DNA from: Nocardioides sp.
GTDB taxonomy: Bacteria; Actinomycetota; Actinomycetes; Propionibacteriales; Nocardioidaceae
Reading direction: 5' to 3'
Assembly: GCA_021166815.1 (NCBI GenBank)
Contig: JAJPEO010000261.1
Location: 1-5,683 of the forward strand
Length of the DNA: 5,683 nt
Shown: piece after piece, positions 1-5,683 of the stretch
Layout: every line of letters begins with the position of its first letter
Position numbering within the stretch: position 1 is the stretch's first letter
The notes under the pieces: model-generated
What the model was told of the DNA's origin: nothing
The model's input: the letters and a program-made list of their open reading frames with translations, nothing else
Database searches by the model: none
Made by a program: the position numbers and the translations under genes

Positions 1-4
1 GTCG

Positions 5-28
5 CTGACCCGGTGGCGACGGGGTCAG
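5..28. repeat. 7-bp inverted repeat near the left edge
   Basis: CTGACCC at 5-11 is the reverse complement of GGGTCAG at 22-28, separated by 10 bases. No T-run follows on either strand, so it is not a convincing intrinsic terminator. One plus-strand frame open from base 1 stops at TGA 31-33, so the repeat could lie at the end of an upstream gene. No other gene is supported in 1-140. In GC-rich DNA a short repeat like this can arise by chance. Confidence 0.2.
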
Positions 29-140
29 GGTGATACCGGAAGCTCGGCACGGGCGTGTTCACAGACAACACCTTCGCACTGCCCTCGCGTGCGTGGGGAC
101 CCCGCGGCTTCGTCGCCCCGCTCATGGGGTGGCGCAGCGC

Positions 141-176
141 GACGAAAATAGGAAAGAGGCCCTCGAAAGGGCCTCT
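141..176 (-). terminator. Intrinsic terminator of the tRNA operon
   Basis: On the minus strand a perfect 9-bp stem AGAGGCCCT / AGGGCCTCT (plus positions 155-163 and 168-176) encloses a TTCG loop, an RNA UUCG tetraloop. It is followed on the minus strand by the T-rich stretch TTCCTATTTTCGTC (154 down to 141). It begins 8 bases beyond the encoded CCA of tRNA-Val, where a tRNA operon terminator is expected. Read on the plus strand there is no T-run after the stem, so it should act on minus-strand transcripts only. Confidence 0.9.
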
Positions 177-183
177 GACCTGC

Positions 184-258
184 TGGTGGGCGATACTGGG
201 TTTGAACCAGTGACCTCTTCCGTGTCAAGGAAGCGCGCTACCGCTGCGCCAATCGCCC
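184..258 (-). tRNA. tRNA-Val (anticodon GAC), CCA encoded
   Basis: The minus strand folds as a full cloverleaf: acceptor GGGCGAT/ATCGCCC, D stem GCGC/GCGC, anticodon stem CTTCC/GGAAG around the loop TTGACAC, a five-base variable loop AGGTC, and T stem ACTGG/CCAGT with loop TTCAAAC. The anticodon GAC reads valine codons GUC and GUU. The body is 72 nt (187-258) with discriminator A, and the 3' CCA is encoded in the genome at 184-186, unlike the two tRNAs upstream of it. It is the last gene of a three-tRNA minus-strand operon, 19 bases after tRNA-Cys and just before the terminator. Confidence 0.97.
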
Positions 259-277
259 GAGTGTTGAATTGTGTGCG

Positions 278-348
278 AGGTGGGTACGGGATTTGAACCC
301 GTGTAGACGGATTTGCAGTCCGTTGCCTCGCCTCTCGGCCAACCCACC
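278..348 (-). tRNA. tRNA-Cys (anticodon GCA)
   Basis: The minus strand gives a 71-nt cloverleaf: acceptor GGTGGGT/ACCCACC, D arm GCC-GAGAGGCGA-GGC, anticodon stem ACGGA/TCCGT around CTGCAAA, a four-base variable loop, and T stem ACGGG/CCCGT. The anticodon GCA reads cysteine codons. The discriminator base is U, a known cysteine identity element. CCA is not encoded (the bases following the discriminator are CGC), so it would be added after transcription. It is the middle gene of the Gly-Cys-Val operon. Confidence 0.97.
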
Positions 349-366
349 GTGGAGTCCCTCCCAGAA

Positions 367-395
367 GGAAGGTGAGGTCCTGGGGGAGACCTTCC
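367..395 (-). repeat. Inverted repeat in the tRNA-Gly/tRNA-Cys spacer
   Basis: GGAAGGT at 367-373 is the exact reverse complement of ACCTTCC at 389-395, with 15 bases between them. In the minus-strand transcript this stem would form immediately after the 3' end of tRNA-Gly and before tRNA-Cys. There is no T-run, so it is more plausibly a spacer fold affecting processing than a terminator. No function is shown by the sequence. Confidence 0.4.
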
Positions 396-396
396 G

Positions 397-469
397 AGCG
401 GACGACGAGGCTCGAACTCGCGACCTCAACCTTGGCAAGGTTGCGCTCTACCAACTGAGCTACGTCCGC
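397..469 (-). tRNA. tRNA-Gly (anticodon GCC)
   Basis: The minus strand gives a 73-nt cloverleaf: acceptor GCGGACG/CGTCCGC, D stem GCTC/GAGC with loop AGTTGGTA, anticodon stem CAACC/GGTTG around TTGCCAA, variable loop AGGTC, and T stem GCGAG/CTCGT with one G-U pair and loop TTCGAGC. The anticodon GCC reads GGC and GGU, the favoured glycine codons in GC-rich genomes. The discriminator is U and CCA is not encoded (CGG follows). It is the first gene of the operon, about 35 nt downstream of the predicted transcription start. Confidence 0.97.
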
Positions 470-510
470 TTGCTGACTCCTTCCGGTTTCCCGGCCGAAG
501 CGCGAGTGGA

Positions 511-539
511 ACAGTAGCCCATGGTTTCGACGCTGCCAA
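511..539 (-). promoter_or_regulatory. Promoter of the Gly-Cys-Val tRNA operon
   Basis: On the minus strand TTGGCA (plus 534-539) and TACTGT (plus 511-516) are separated by exactly 17 bases. This is a good match to housekeeping sigma -35/-10 elements, and it is correctly placed to start transcription near 504, about 35 nt before tRNA-Gly. The leader contains a CCGG-GAAA-CCGG mini-hairpin (483-494) that could form in the precursor RNA. The site shares the 110-bp divergent region with the start of the plus-strand pabC-like gene. Confidence 0.75.
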
Positions 540-568
540 AATCGGGTCCTCCCGGTGTGTCGCGTGAC

Positions 569-580
569 TAGGGTCGAGCC
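569..580 (+). promoter_or_regulatory. Putative -10 element giving a leaderless pabC transcript
   Basis: TAGGGT at 569-574 fits the actinobacterial TANNNT -10 consensus and ends six bases before the ATG at 581. That spacing would put the first transcribed base at or next to the start codon, as in leaderless mRNAs, which are common in actinobacteria. There is no convincing -35 at the expected place (about 545-551). The alternative reading is a weak Shine-Dalgarno (AGGG, 570-573) on a longer transcript. The TAG of the element is also the in-frame stop that rules out a longer upstream start. Confidence 0.45.
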
Positions 581-1405
581 ATGCGCGTGTGGTTCAACGG
601 ATCCCTTCTCGACGATCCCGGGCAGGCCGTCATCGGTGTCACCGACCACGGGTTCACGGTCGGCGACGGGGTGTTCGAGTCGATCAAGACCCTGGACGGC
701 GAGCCGTTCGCCCTCACCCGGCACCTCGAGCGCCTGGCTGCCTCGGCTGCGGGCCTCGGGCTGGACGAGCCGGACCTGGACCTCGTGCGCCGCGGCGTGG
801 GCGAGGTCCTGGAGGGAGTGTCCGACCCCCTGGGGCGGTTGCGGATCACCCTCACGGCCGGCGCAGCGCCCATGGGCTCGGGGCGCGGTGACGGGCCGGC
901 CACGCTCGTGGTGGCGTACGGCGCACTGGCGCGCGCCGCTGCGTCGACGGCGGTGGTGACGGTGCCGTGGACGCGCAACGAGCACGCAGCCACCGCGGGC
1001 CTGAAGACGACGTCGTACGCCGACAACGTCATCGCGCTGGCCCACGCCCAGGCGCACGGGGCCACCGAGGCGATCTTCGCCAACACCGCCGGCAACCTCT
1101 GCGAGGGCACCGGGACCAACGTCTTCTACGTCGTCGACGGCGAGCTGCGCACCCCCAGCCTGGCCACCGGATGCCTCGCCGGCGTGACCCGGGCACTGGT
1201 GCTGGAGTGGTGCGGTGCGATCGAGGTCGACGAGCCCTTGGCCGACGTGGTCGAGCAGATGAGCGAGGCGTTCCTGGTCTCCACCACGAGGGACGTGCAG
1301 GCGATCCACCGGTGGGGAGACCGCGACCTGCCGAACCCGGGACCGGTCACGTCGTGGTGTGCAGAGCAGTGGGCTGCCCACGAGCCTGAGAACATGGACC
1401 CGTGA
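581..1405 (+). CDS. pabC: Aminotransferase class IV, probable aminodeoxychorismate lyase
   Basis: A 274-residue PLP enzyme of fold type IV. If it is an aminodeoxychorismate lyase, it cleaves 4-amino-4-deoxychorismate to p-aminobenzoate and pyruvate for folate synthesis in the cytosol. Visible family marks are GDGVFES (28-34), the arginine and HL.RL segment around 47-52, the PLP-binding lysine K142 in LKTTSY, and the class IV signature starting at E175 (E-G-T-G-T-N-V-F). The length is normal for the family. ATG 581 is the first possible start because an in-frame TAG lies at 569-571, and the N-terminus (RVWFNG) looks complete. Its stop overlaps the GTG of hisI by four bases (GTGA), implying translational coupling. 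Branched-chain or D-amino-acid aminotransferases share this fold, so membership of the family is sure and the substrate is less so. No pabA or pabB gene is adjacent. Confidence 0.85.
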   Translation: MRVWFNGSLLDDPGQAVIGVTDHGFTVGDGVFESIKTLDGEPFALTRHLERLAASAAGLGLDEPDLDLVRRGVGEVLEGVSDPLGRLRITLTAGAAPMGSGRGDGPATLVVAYGALARAAASTAVVTVPWTRNEHAATAGLKTTSYADNVIALAHAQAHGATEAIFANTAGNLCEGTGTNVFYVVDGELRTPSLATGCLAGVTRALVLEWCGAIEVDEPLADVVEQMSEAFLVSTTRDVQAIHRWGDRDLPNPGPVTSWCAEQWAAHEPENMDP

Positions 1406-1752
1406 CCGATCTCGATCCAGCAGTCGCAGCCCGCCTCAAGCGCACCGCCGAGGGACTCGTGCCTGCGGTCGTGCAGCAGCACGACACCGGAGAGGTGCTG
1501 ATGCTGGCCTGGCTCGACGACGAGGCCCTGGCCAGGACGTTGGCGACGGGAAGGGCGACCTACTGGAGTCGCTCGCGGCGTGAGTACTGGGTCAAGGGCG
1601 AGACGTCCGGGCACCGGCAGTGGGTGCGGGAGATACGCCTCGACTGCGACGGCGACACCCTGCTGATCAAGGTCGACCAGGAGGGCGCGGCCTGTCACAC
1701 GGGCGAGCGCACGTGCTTCGACGCCGACCTGGTGCACCGTGTCGACGGCTGA
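1402..1752 (+). CDS. hisI: Phosphoribosyl-AMP cyclohydrolase
   Basis: This 116-residue protein carries out the third step of histidine synthesis, opening the purine ring of phosphoribosyl-AMP to give ProFAR, the substrate of HisA/PriA. The match is strong: GEVLMLAW (30-37), YWSRSR (54-59), KGETSGH (65-71), DCDGD (81-85) and ACHTG (97-101). In the known structure of this family the aspartates of DxDxD (D81, D83, D85) bind Mg2+, and three cysteines bind Zn2+; here they are C82, C98 and C105 with the correct 16 and 7 residue spacing. There is no C-terminal HisE domain, so it is a stand-alone HisI as usual in actinobacteria. GTG 1402 overlaps the pabC stop, with only a weak GAGA-type ribosome site before it, so coupling probably drives initiation. 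In Mycobacterium tuberculosis hisI also lies shortly upstream of trpE and the trp genes. Confidence 0.96.
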   Translation: MTDLDPAVAARLKRTAEGLVPAVVQQHDTGEVLMLAWLDDEALARTLATGRATYWSRSRREYWVKGETSGHRQWVREIRLDCDGDTLLIKVDQEGAACHTGERTCFDADLVHRVDG

Positions 1753-2335
1753 GCCGGCACTCCGGAAGCCGCGCAGTCGCTCGTTCGCCCCGGTGCTCGC
1801 CCTGGGTCTCGGCAGTGCCGGCCTCGGGGCCTGGGCCGCGAGCAAGCCGTGGGTCTCGGGACGGTCCGGGGCGGTGACGGGGGAGTCGCTGGCGGAGATG
1901 GGCACCGACGTGACCCGCTCCCCGTTCGCGATGTCGCTGGCCCTGGTCGTGCTCGCCTGCTGGGCGGTGGTCCTGGTGACGCGGGAGTGGTTCCGGCGAC
2001 TCGTCACCGTGCTGGCTACGGTCGCGAGCATCGGCTACGCCCTGGTCGTGGCGCTGGAGCCGCGGAACATGCTCGACGGCCTCAGCGGTGCGCTGCTGGG
2101 CGCCCACGGCGCCGAGGACGTGGCCTCCACCGACCTGACCGGCTGGGTGGTCGTGGCGGGCGTCGCCGCGGTGGCCATGATCGCCACCTCGGCCGCGGCG
2201 GTGCTCGTGGTGCCCCGCTGGCCCGAGATGGGGACGCGCTACGACGCGCCGGGTGGAGCAAGGCCGACAGGAGAGGTTGAGAACAACCTCGACATGTGGA
2301 AGGCCCTTGACGAAGGACACGACCCGACCGCCTAG
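1739..2335 (+). CDS. Trp-region conserved membrane protein (TIGR02234-like)
   Basis: A 198-residue integral membrane protein of unknown function, found in actinobacteria beside trp genes. Four hydrophobic segments are visible at about 16-36, 62-80, 87-107 and 136-158, joined by short loops. [10 protein letters not shown] segment (161-169) then leads to a hydrophilic C-terminal tail ending in the characteristic [13 protein letters not shown] (185-197), the most recognisable part of the family. The tail is probably cytoplasmic, but topology is an inference. GTG 1739 overlaps hisI by 14 bases without a clear ribosome site, so translation is likely coupled to hisI. In M. tuberculosis and Streptomyces the homologue follows trpE; here it directly follows hisI. 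A role in transport or in sensing tryptophan or its precursors is possible, but nothing in the sequence proves it. Confidence 0.88.
   Translation: MSTAEPALRKPRSRSFAPVLALGLGSAGLGAWAASKPWVSGRSGAVTGESLAEMGTDVTRSPFAMSLALVVLACWAVVLVTREWFRRLVTVLATVASIGYALVVALEPRNMLDGLSGALLGAHGAEDVASTDLTGWVVVAGVAAVAMIATSAAAVLVVPRWPEMGTRYDAPGGARPTGEVENNLDMWKALDEGHDPTA
2273..2290. repeat. Perfect 7-bp inverted repeat upstream of the internal promoter
   Basis: GAGGTTG (2273-2279) and CAACCTC (2284-2290) are exact reverse complements around the loop AGAA. The repeat lies inside the coding sequence for the tail of the TIGR02234-like protein (residues EVENNLD). It ends 16 bases before the putative -35 of the next promoter. 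It could be an operator half-site pair or an mRNA hairpin, or it could simply follow from the conserved protein sequence. Confidence 0.4.
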
Positions 2336-2338
2336 ACT
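2307..2338 (+). promoter_or_regulatory. Putative internal promoter for the HGxxPAAW-trpCBA part
   Basis: TTGACG (2307-2312) and TAGACT (2333-2338) resemble -35 and -10 elements, with a 20-base spacer that is longer than the usual 16-19. The -10 contains the TAG stop of the preceding gene. Transcription would start near 2345, leaving a leader of roughly 50 bases before ATG 2397. The location at the largest gap of the plus-strand array supports it. The leader has no TGG codon run or clear attenuator, so any tryptophan control would have to act another way. Confidence 0.5.
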
Positions 2339-2380
2339 GCGCTCAGCCCCGAGCCTGCACCCGACGCAAGCCCGCCGACG

Positions 2381-2386
2381 AAGGAG
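2381..2386 (+). promoter_or_regulatory. Strong ribosome binding site that fixes the HGxxPAAW start
   Basis: AAGGAG sits 10 bases before ATG 2397. It is one of the best Shine-Dalgarno sequences in the window. It supports ATG 2397 over a much earlier in-frame start at 2253, which would lie inside the preceding gene and add 48 non-conserved residues. Confidence 0.8.
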
Positions 2387-2396
2387 CACAATCACG

Positions 2397-2594
2397 ATGG
2401 CGAACCACGGCAGCACCCCCGCAGCATGGATCGGCGTGGGGATCGCGATGGTCGGCTTCGTCCTGGGCAGCGTCGCCCTGGTCAACTCGCCGGTCAACCA
2501 GACCCTGCTCTGGATCGGCATCGTCGTCGCCCTGCTGGGCCTGCCGGTGTTCCTCGTGCTGGCCAAGATGGGCTTCAACCCGTCCGACCACTGA
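2397..2594 (+). CDS. HGxxPAAW family small membrane protein
   Basis: This 65-residue protein begins MANHGSTPAAW, with the family-defining HGxxPAAW at residues 4-11. Two hydrophobic helices follow at about 10-31 and 36-58, then a short polar end (KMGFNPSDH), so it is predicted to be a two-helix inner membrane protein without a signal peptide. The family is restricted to actinobacteria as far as I know and has no established function. The start is set by the AAGGAG ribosome site. It lies between the TIGR02234-like gene and trpC, as in Streptomyces trp loci, with its own likely promoter and a 45-bp gap before trpC. Repeated linkage of two membrane proteins with trpC suggests a shared role around tryptophan metabolism, perhaps a small partner or modulator; this is inference. 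Confidence 0.85.
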   Translation: MANHGSTPAAWIGVGIAMVGFVLGSVALVNSPVNQTLLWIGIVVALLGLPVFLVLAKMGFNPSDH

Positions 2595-2595
2595 G

Positions 2596-2623
2596 CCCGG
2601 CCCCCTGCCCGGCTGGTGCCGGG
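2596..2623 (+). repeat. Competing GC-rich hairpins ahead of trpC
   Basis: Two copies of CCCGGC (2596-2601 and 2608-2613) can each pair with the single GCCGGG at 2618-2623. The inner version has a four-base TGGT loop and the outer a 16-base loop. The structure ends one base before the trpC ribosome site GAGAGG (2625-2630). No T-run follows, so it is not a standard terminator. It could modulate trpC translation or stabilise an RNA end. Confidence 0.4.
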
Positions 2624-2639
2624 TGAGAGGGTAGGACTC

Positions 2640-3430
2640 ATGTCCGCGTCAGGTTCCGTACTCGATCAGATCATCGCCGGCGTACGCGAGGACCTGGCCC
2701 GCCGCGAGGCCCGGACGCCGCTTGCCGACCTGCTGGCGCACGTGGCCGAGGCCCCCGCTCCCCGTGACCCCATGCCGCACTTCCGTGCGCGGGGTTCCAG
2801 CGTCATCGCGGAGGTCAAGAGGCGCAGCCCCAGCAAGGGCGCGCTCGCCGACATCCCCGATCCCGCAGCCCTGGCGGCGGCGTACGAGCGCGGGGGAGCA
2901 GCGGCCATCTCGGTGCTCACTGAGGAGCGCCGCTTCGGTGGCAGCCTCGACGACCTGCGTGCCGTCCGTGCCGCGGTCGACCTCCCCATCCTGCGCAAGG
3001 ACTTCATCGTCGAGACCTACCAGCTGGTCGAGGCGCGCGCCGCGGGTGCGGACCTGGCCCTGCTGATCGTGGCCGCCCTCGACGACGACACGCTGCGCCG
3101 CCTGCACGACGAGGCCCAGGAGCTGGGGCTCACGGTGCTGGTGGAGACCCACGACGAGGCGGAGGTCGAGCGCGCCGTGGCCCTCGACGCCGAGCTCATC
3201 GGGGTCAACAGCCGCAACCTCAAGACCCTCGACATCGACCCCGACACATTCGGGCGCCTTGCCCCGCTGATCCCCGACGACCGGGTCAAGGTGGCCGAGT
3301 CCGGCATCTTCGGGCGTCCGGACGTGGAGCGGTTCGTGCACGAGGGTGCCGGGGTCGTGCTGGTCGGGGAGGCGCTGGTGAGGGACGGCGACCCCGAGAG
3401 TGCCGTACGAGCGATGACGGGAGTGACACC

Positions 3431-3434
<4 letters not shown>
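2640..3434 (+). CDS. trpC: Indole-3-glycerol phosphate synthase
   Basis: A 264-residue TIM-barrel enzyme that converts carboxyphenylamino-deoxyribulose phosphate to indole-3-glycerol phosphate, the substrate of TrpA. The active-site residues of the family are all visible: E58 and K60 in [11 protein letters not shown], the catalytic lysine K120 in LRKDF, E169 in VET, N190 in GVNSRNL, and S221 in [14 protein letters not shown] (238-246) forms the phosphate-binding region near the C-terminus. It is monofunctional, with no TrpF domain. ATG 2640 is chosen because GAGAGG lies 9 bases upstream and the following helix ([18 protein letters not shown]) is the usual family start. An in-frame GTG at 2616 would add eight residues from inside the hairpin and lacks a ribosome site. 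The stop overlaps the trpB GTG by four bases. No trpM/trpX-like small gene separates trpC from trpB, unlike Streptomyces coelicolor. Confidence 0.98.
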
Positions 3435-4659
<1,225 letters not shown>

Positions 4660-4663
<4 letters not shown>

Positions 4664-5460
4664 CGTCCTCGAGCACGGCGTTCGCCAAGGCGCGCGCCGA
4701 GGGCCGGGCCGCTCTGGTCGGCTACCTGCCGGCGGGCTTCCCGACGGTCGACGGCTCCATCGCGGCCATGCGGACGATGGTGGAGGCCGGCTGCGACGTC
4801 ATCGAGATCGGCCTGCCCTACAGCGACCCGGTCATGGACGGGCCCACCATCCAGACGGCGGCGCAGCAGGCACTGGACGGCGGGACGCGGACCGCCGACG
4901 TGCTGCGGGTCGTGGAGGCGGTGGCGGCCACGGGTGTGCCGACGCTGGTGATGACGTACTGGAACCCGATCGAGCGCTACGGCGTCGAGCGCTGGGCCAG
5001 TGACTTCGCGGCGGCCGGGGGAGCGGGGATGATCACCCCCGACATCACGCCCGACCACGGCCAGGAGTGGATCGCGGCGGCGGATGCCCACGACCTCGAC
5101 AAGGTCTTCCTCGTGGCCCCCAGCTCGACCGACGAGCGGATCGCCATGACCACGGCTGCGTGCCGCGGCTTCGTCTACGCGACGGCGGTCATGGGTGTCA
5201 CCGGAGCCCGGGAGAGCACGTCCGACCTCGCCGGTCCGCTCGTGGCGCGCACCCGCGCCACCACCGACCTGCCGATCGGCGTCGGCCTGGGCGTCAGCAC
5301 CCGTGCGCAGGCCGCCGAGCTCGCCGGCTACGCCGACGGCGTGATCGTGGGCTCGGCCTTCGTCCGCACCCTCCTGGACCACCCCGACGACGAGGCAGCC
5401 GGACTGGCAGCGCTGCGAGCCCTCACCGAGGACCTCGCTGCGGGGGTGCGGCGTGCGTAG
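4660..5460 (+). CDS. trpA: Tryptophan synthase alpha subunit
   Basis: A 266-residue TIM barrel that splits indole-3-glycerol phosphate into glyceraldehyde-3-phosphate and indole, which is channelled to TrpB. The catalytic pair is in place: E49 in [10 protein letters not shown] and D60 in VMDGPTIQ, at exactly the residue numbers of the Salmonella enzyme. Active-site loop 2 (53-62), the [14 protein letters not shown] segment (171-184), and the phosphate-binding GVGLGVST (207-214) and GSAF (231-234) regions are intact. ATG 4660 overlaps the trpB stop (ATGA) and has GAGGAG at 4646-4651, eight bases upstream. Its stop overlaps the next gene by eight bases, so the operon continues. No terminator follows it within the window. 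Confidence 0.99.
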
Positions 5461-5683
5461 GACCCTGCGTACGTCACTCCTGGGGCTCCTGGTCCTCGGG
5501 CTGGCGGCCTGCGGTGGCGGTTCGTCCACCCCGGGCGAGCTCAACGGCACCAGGGTCGACCCGCCGTTCGAGGTGGCCAGGGGGATCGAGCTGGTCGGCG
5601 CCGACGGGGAGCCGTTGGGCCGCGAGGACGAGACGGACCAGCCCCACACGCGGCTGTGCTTCGGCGACTCCCACGGCCCCGCC
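5453..5683 (+). CDS. Sco1/SenC-like lipoprotein, 3' end cut by the window
   Basis: The first 77 codons of a gene running off the right edge. The N-terminus is a lipoprotein signal: basic MRR, a leucine-rich core, and the lipobox LAAC with the lipidated cysteine at residue 20, followed by a GGGSS linker. Next comes ELNGTRVDPPFEVARGIEL and DGEPLG, resembling the start of the thioredoxin-like Sco domain of actinobacterial SCO family proteins, which carry copper to cytochrome c oxidase outside the membrane. The last residues FGDSHGPA fall where the family normally has FGYTxCPDxC, and the first copper-binding cysteine appears replaced by glycine (G75). The segment could be divergent, or degraded sequence near an assembly edge. 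GTG 5453 overlaps trpA by eight bases with only a weak G-rich ribosome site. Family assignment rests on the N-terminal part and is moderate. Confidence 0.65.
   Translation, partial: MRRTLRTSLLGLLVLGLAACGGGSSTPGELNGTRVDPPFEVARGIELVGADGEPLGREDETDQPHTRLCFGDSHGPA

Noticed and set aside
28..40. GGGTGATACCGGA resembles the tRNA-Val 3' end (GGGCGATACTGGG, 188-200), hinting at an integration-site remnant
   Set aside because: Only 10 of 13 bases match, similarity ends on both sides, and there is no integrase or other mobile-element sign in the window.
1..140. Open frames in both directions at the left edge
   Set aside because: They are short, mostly run into the terminator and tRNAs, and resemble no family I recognise. 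At most a few C-terminal codons of an upstream plus-strand gene ending at 33 are possible.
122..1381. Long minus-strand open frame across the tRNAs and the pabC-like gene
   Set aside because: It reads through three clear tRNA genes and antisense to a well-supported enzyme. Its composition is the Arg/Gly/Ala/Val-rich kind expected opposite GC-rich coding DNA.
2339..2396. Looked for a tryptophan leader peptide, T-box or attenuator before the HGxxPAAW gene
   Set aside because: There are no tandem TGG codons, no terminator with a T-run and no T-box consensus in this short leader.

Overview
The window comes from a high-GC actinobacterium. The evidence is very high GC with strong third-position G/C bias, GTG starts in four of the eight protein genes, stop/start overlaps of the GTGA/ATGA type, and two actinobacterial protein families (the Trp-region membrane protein TIGR02234 and an HGxxPAAW small membrane protein) sitting in a trp cluster. 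The combination pabC-like/hisI/trp followed by a Sco-family lipoprotein, with a Gly-Cys-Val tRNA cluster next door, looks most like Nocardioidaceae or relatives. That placement is an impression from gene order, not a search result.

Layout. Positions 1-140 hold no gene I can defend; at most there is the last few codons of a plus-strand gene ending near 33. Positions 141-539 hold a minus-strand tRNA operon read right to left: a promoter (TTGGCA-N17-TACTGT, 511-539), tRNA-Gly(GCC), tRNA-Cys(GCA), tRNA-Val(GAC), and a UUCG-loop intrinsic terminator at 141-176. From 581 to the right edge every gene is on the plus strand and tightly packed: an aminotransferase class IV gene (probable aminodeoxychorismate lyase, pabC), hisI, a four-helix Trp-region membrane protein, a 65-residue HGxxPAAW membrane protein, trpC, trpB, trpA, and the start of a Sco1/SenC-type lipoprotein cut by the window edge. 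The only intergenic gaps in this array are about 61 bp (before HGxxPAAW, with a likely internal promoter) and 45 bp (before trpC, with alternative GC-rich hairpins).

How the genes work together. trpC, trpB and trpA encode the last steps of tryptophan synthesis (indole-glycerol phosphate synthase and the two tryptophan synthase subunits), and their 4-nt stop/start overlaps imply translational coupling. hisI encodes a mid-pathway histidine enzyme, and the pabC-like enzyme probably makes p-aminobenzoate from a chorismate-derived intermediate, so the array groups folate, histidine and tryptophan functions. No trpE, trpD, trpG or trpF is present. Lack of trpF fits actinobacteria, where PriA (HisA) usually also does the TrpF reaction. 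Lack of trpE between hisI and the TIGR02234 gene is a departure from the arrangement known in Mycobacterium and Streptomyces.

The window is largely a conserved biosynthetic locus, not an obvious new system. The parts most worth a second look are the two uncharacterised membrane proteins tied to the trp genes, the internal promoter with a nearby perfect inverted repeat, the missing trpE, and the apparent loss of the Sco copper-binding cysteine in the last bases of the window.
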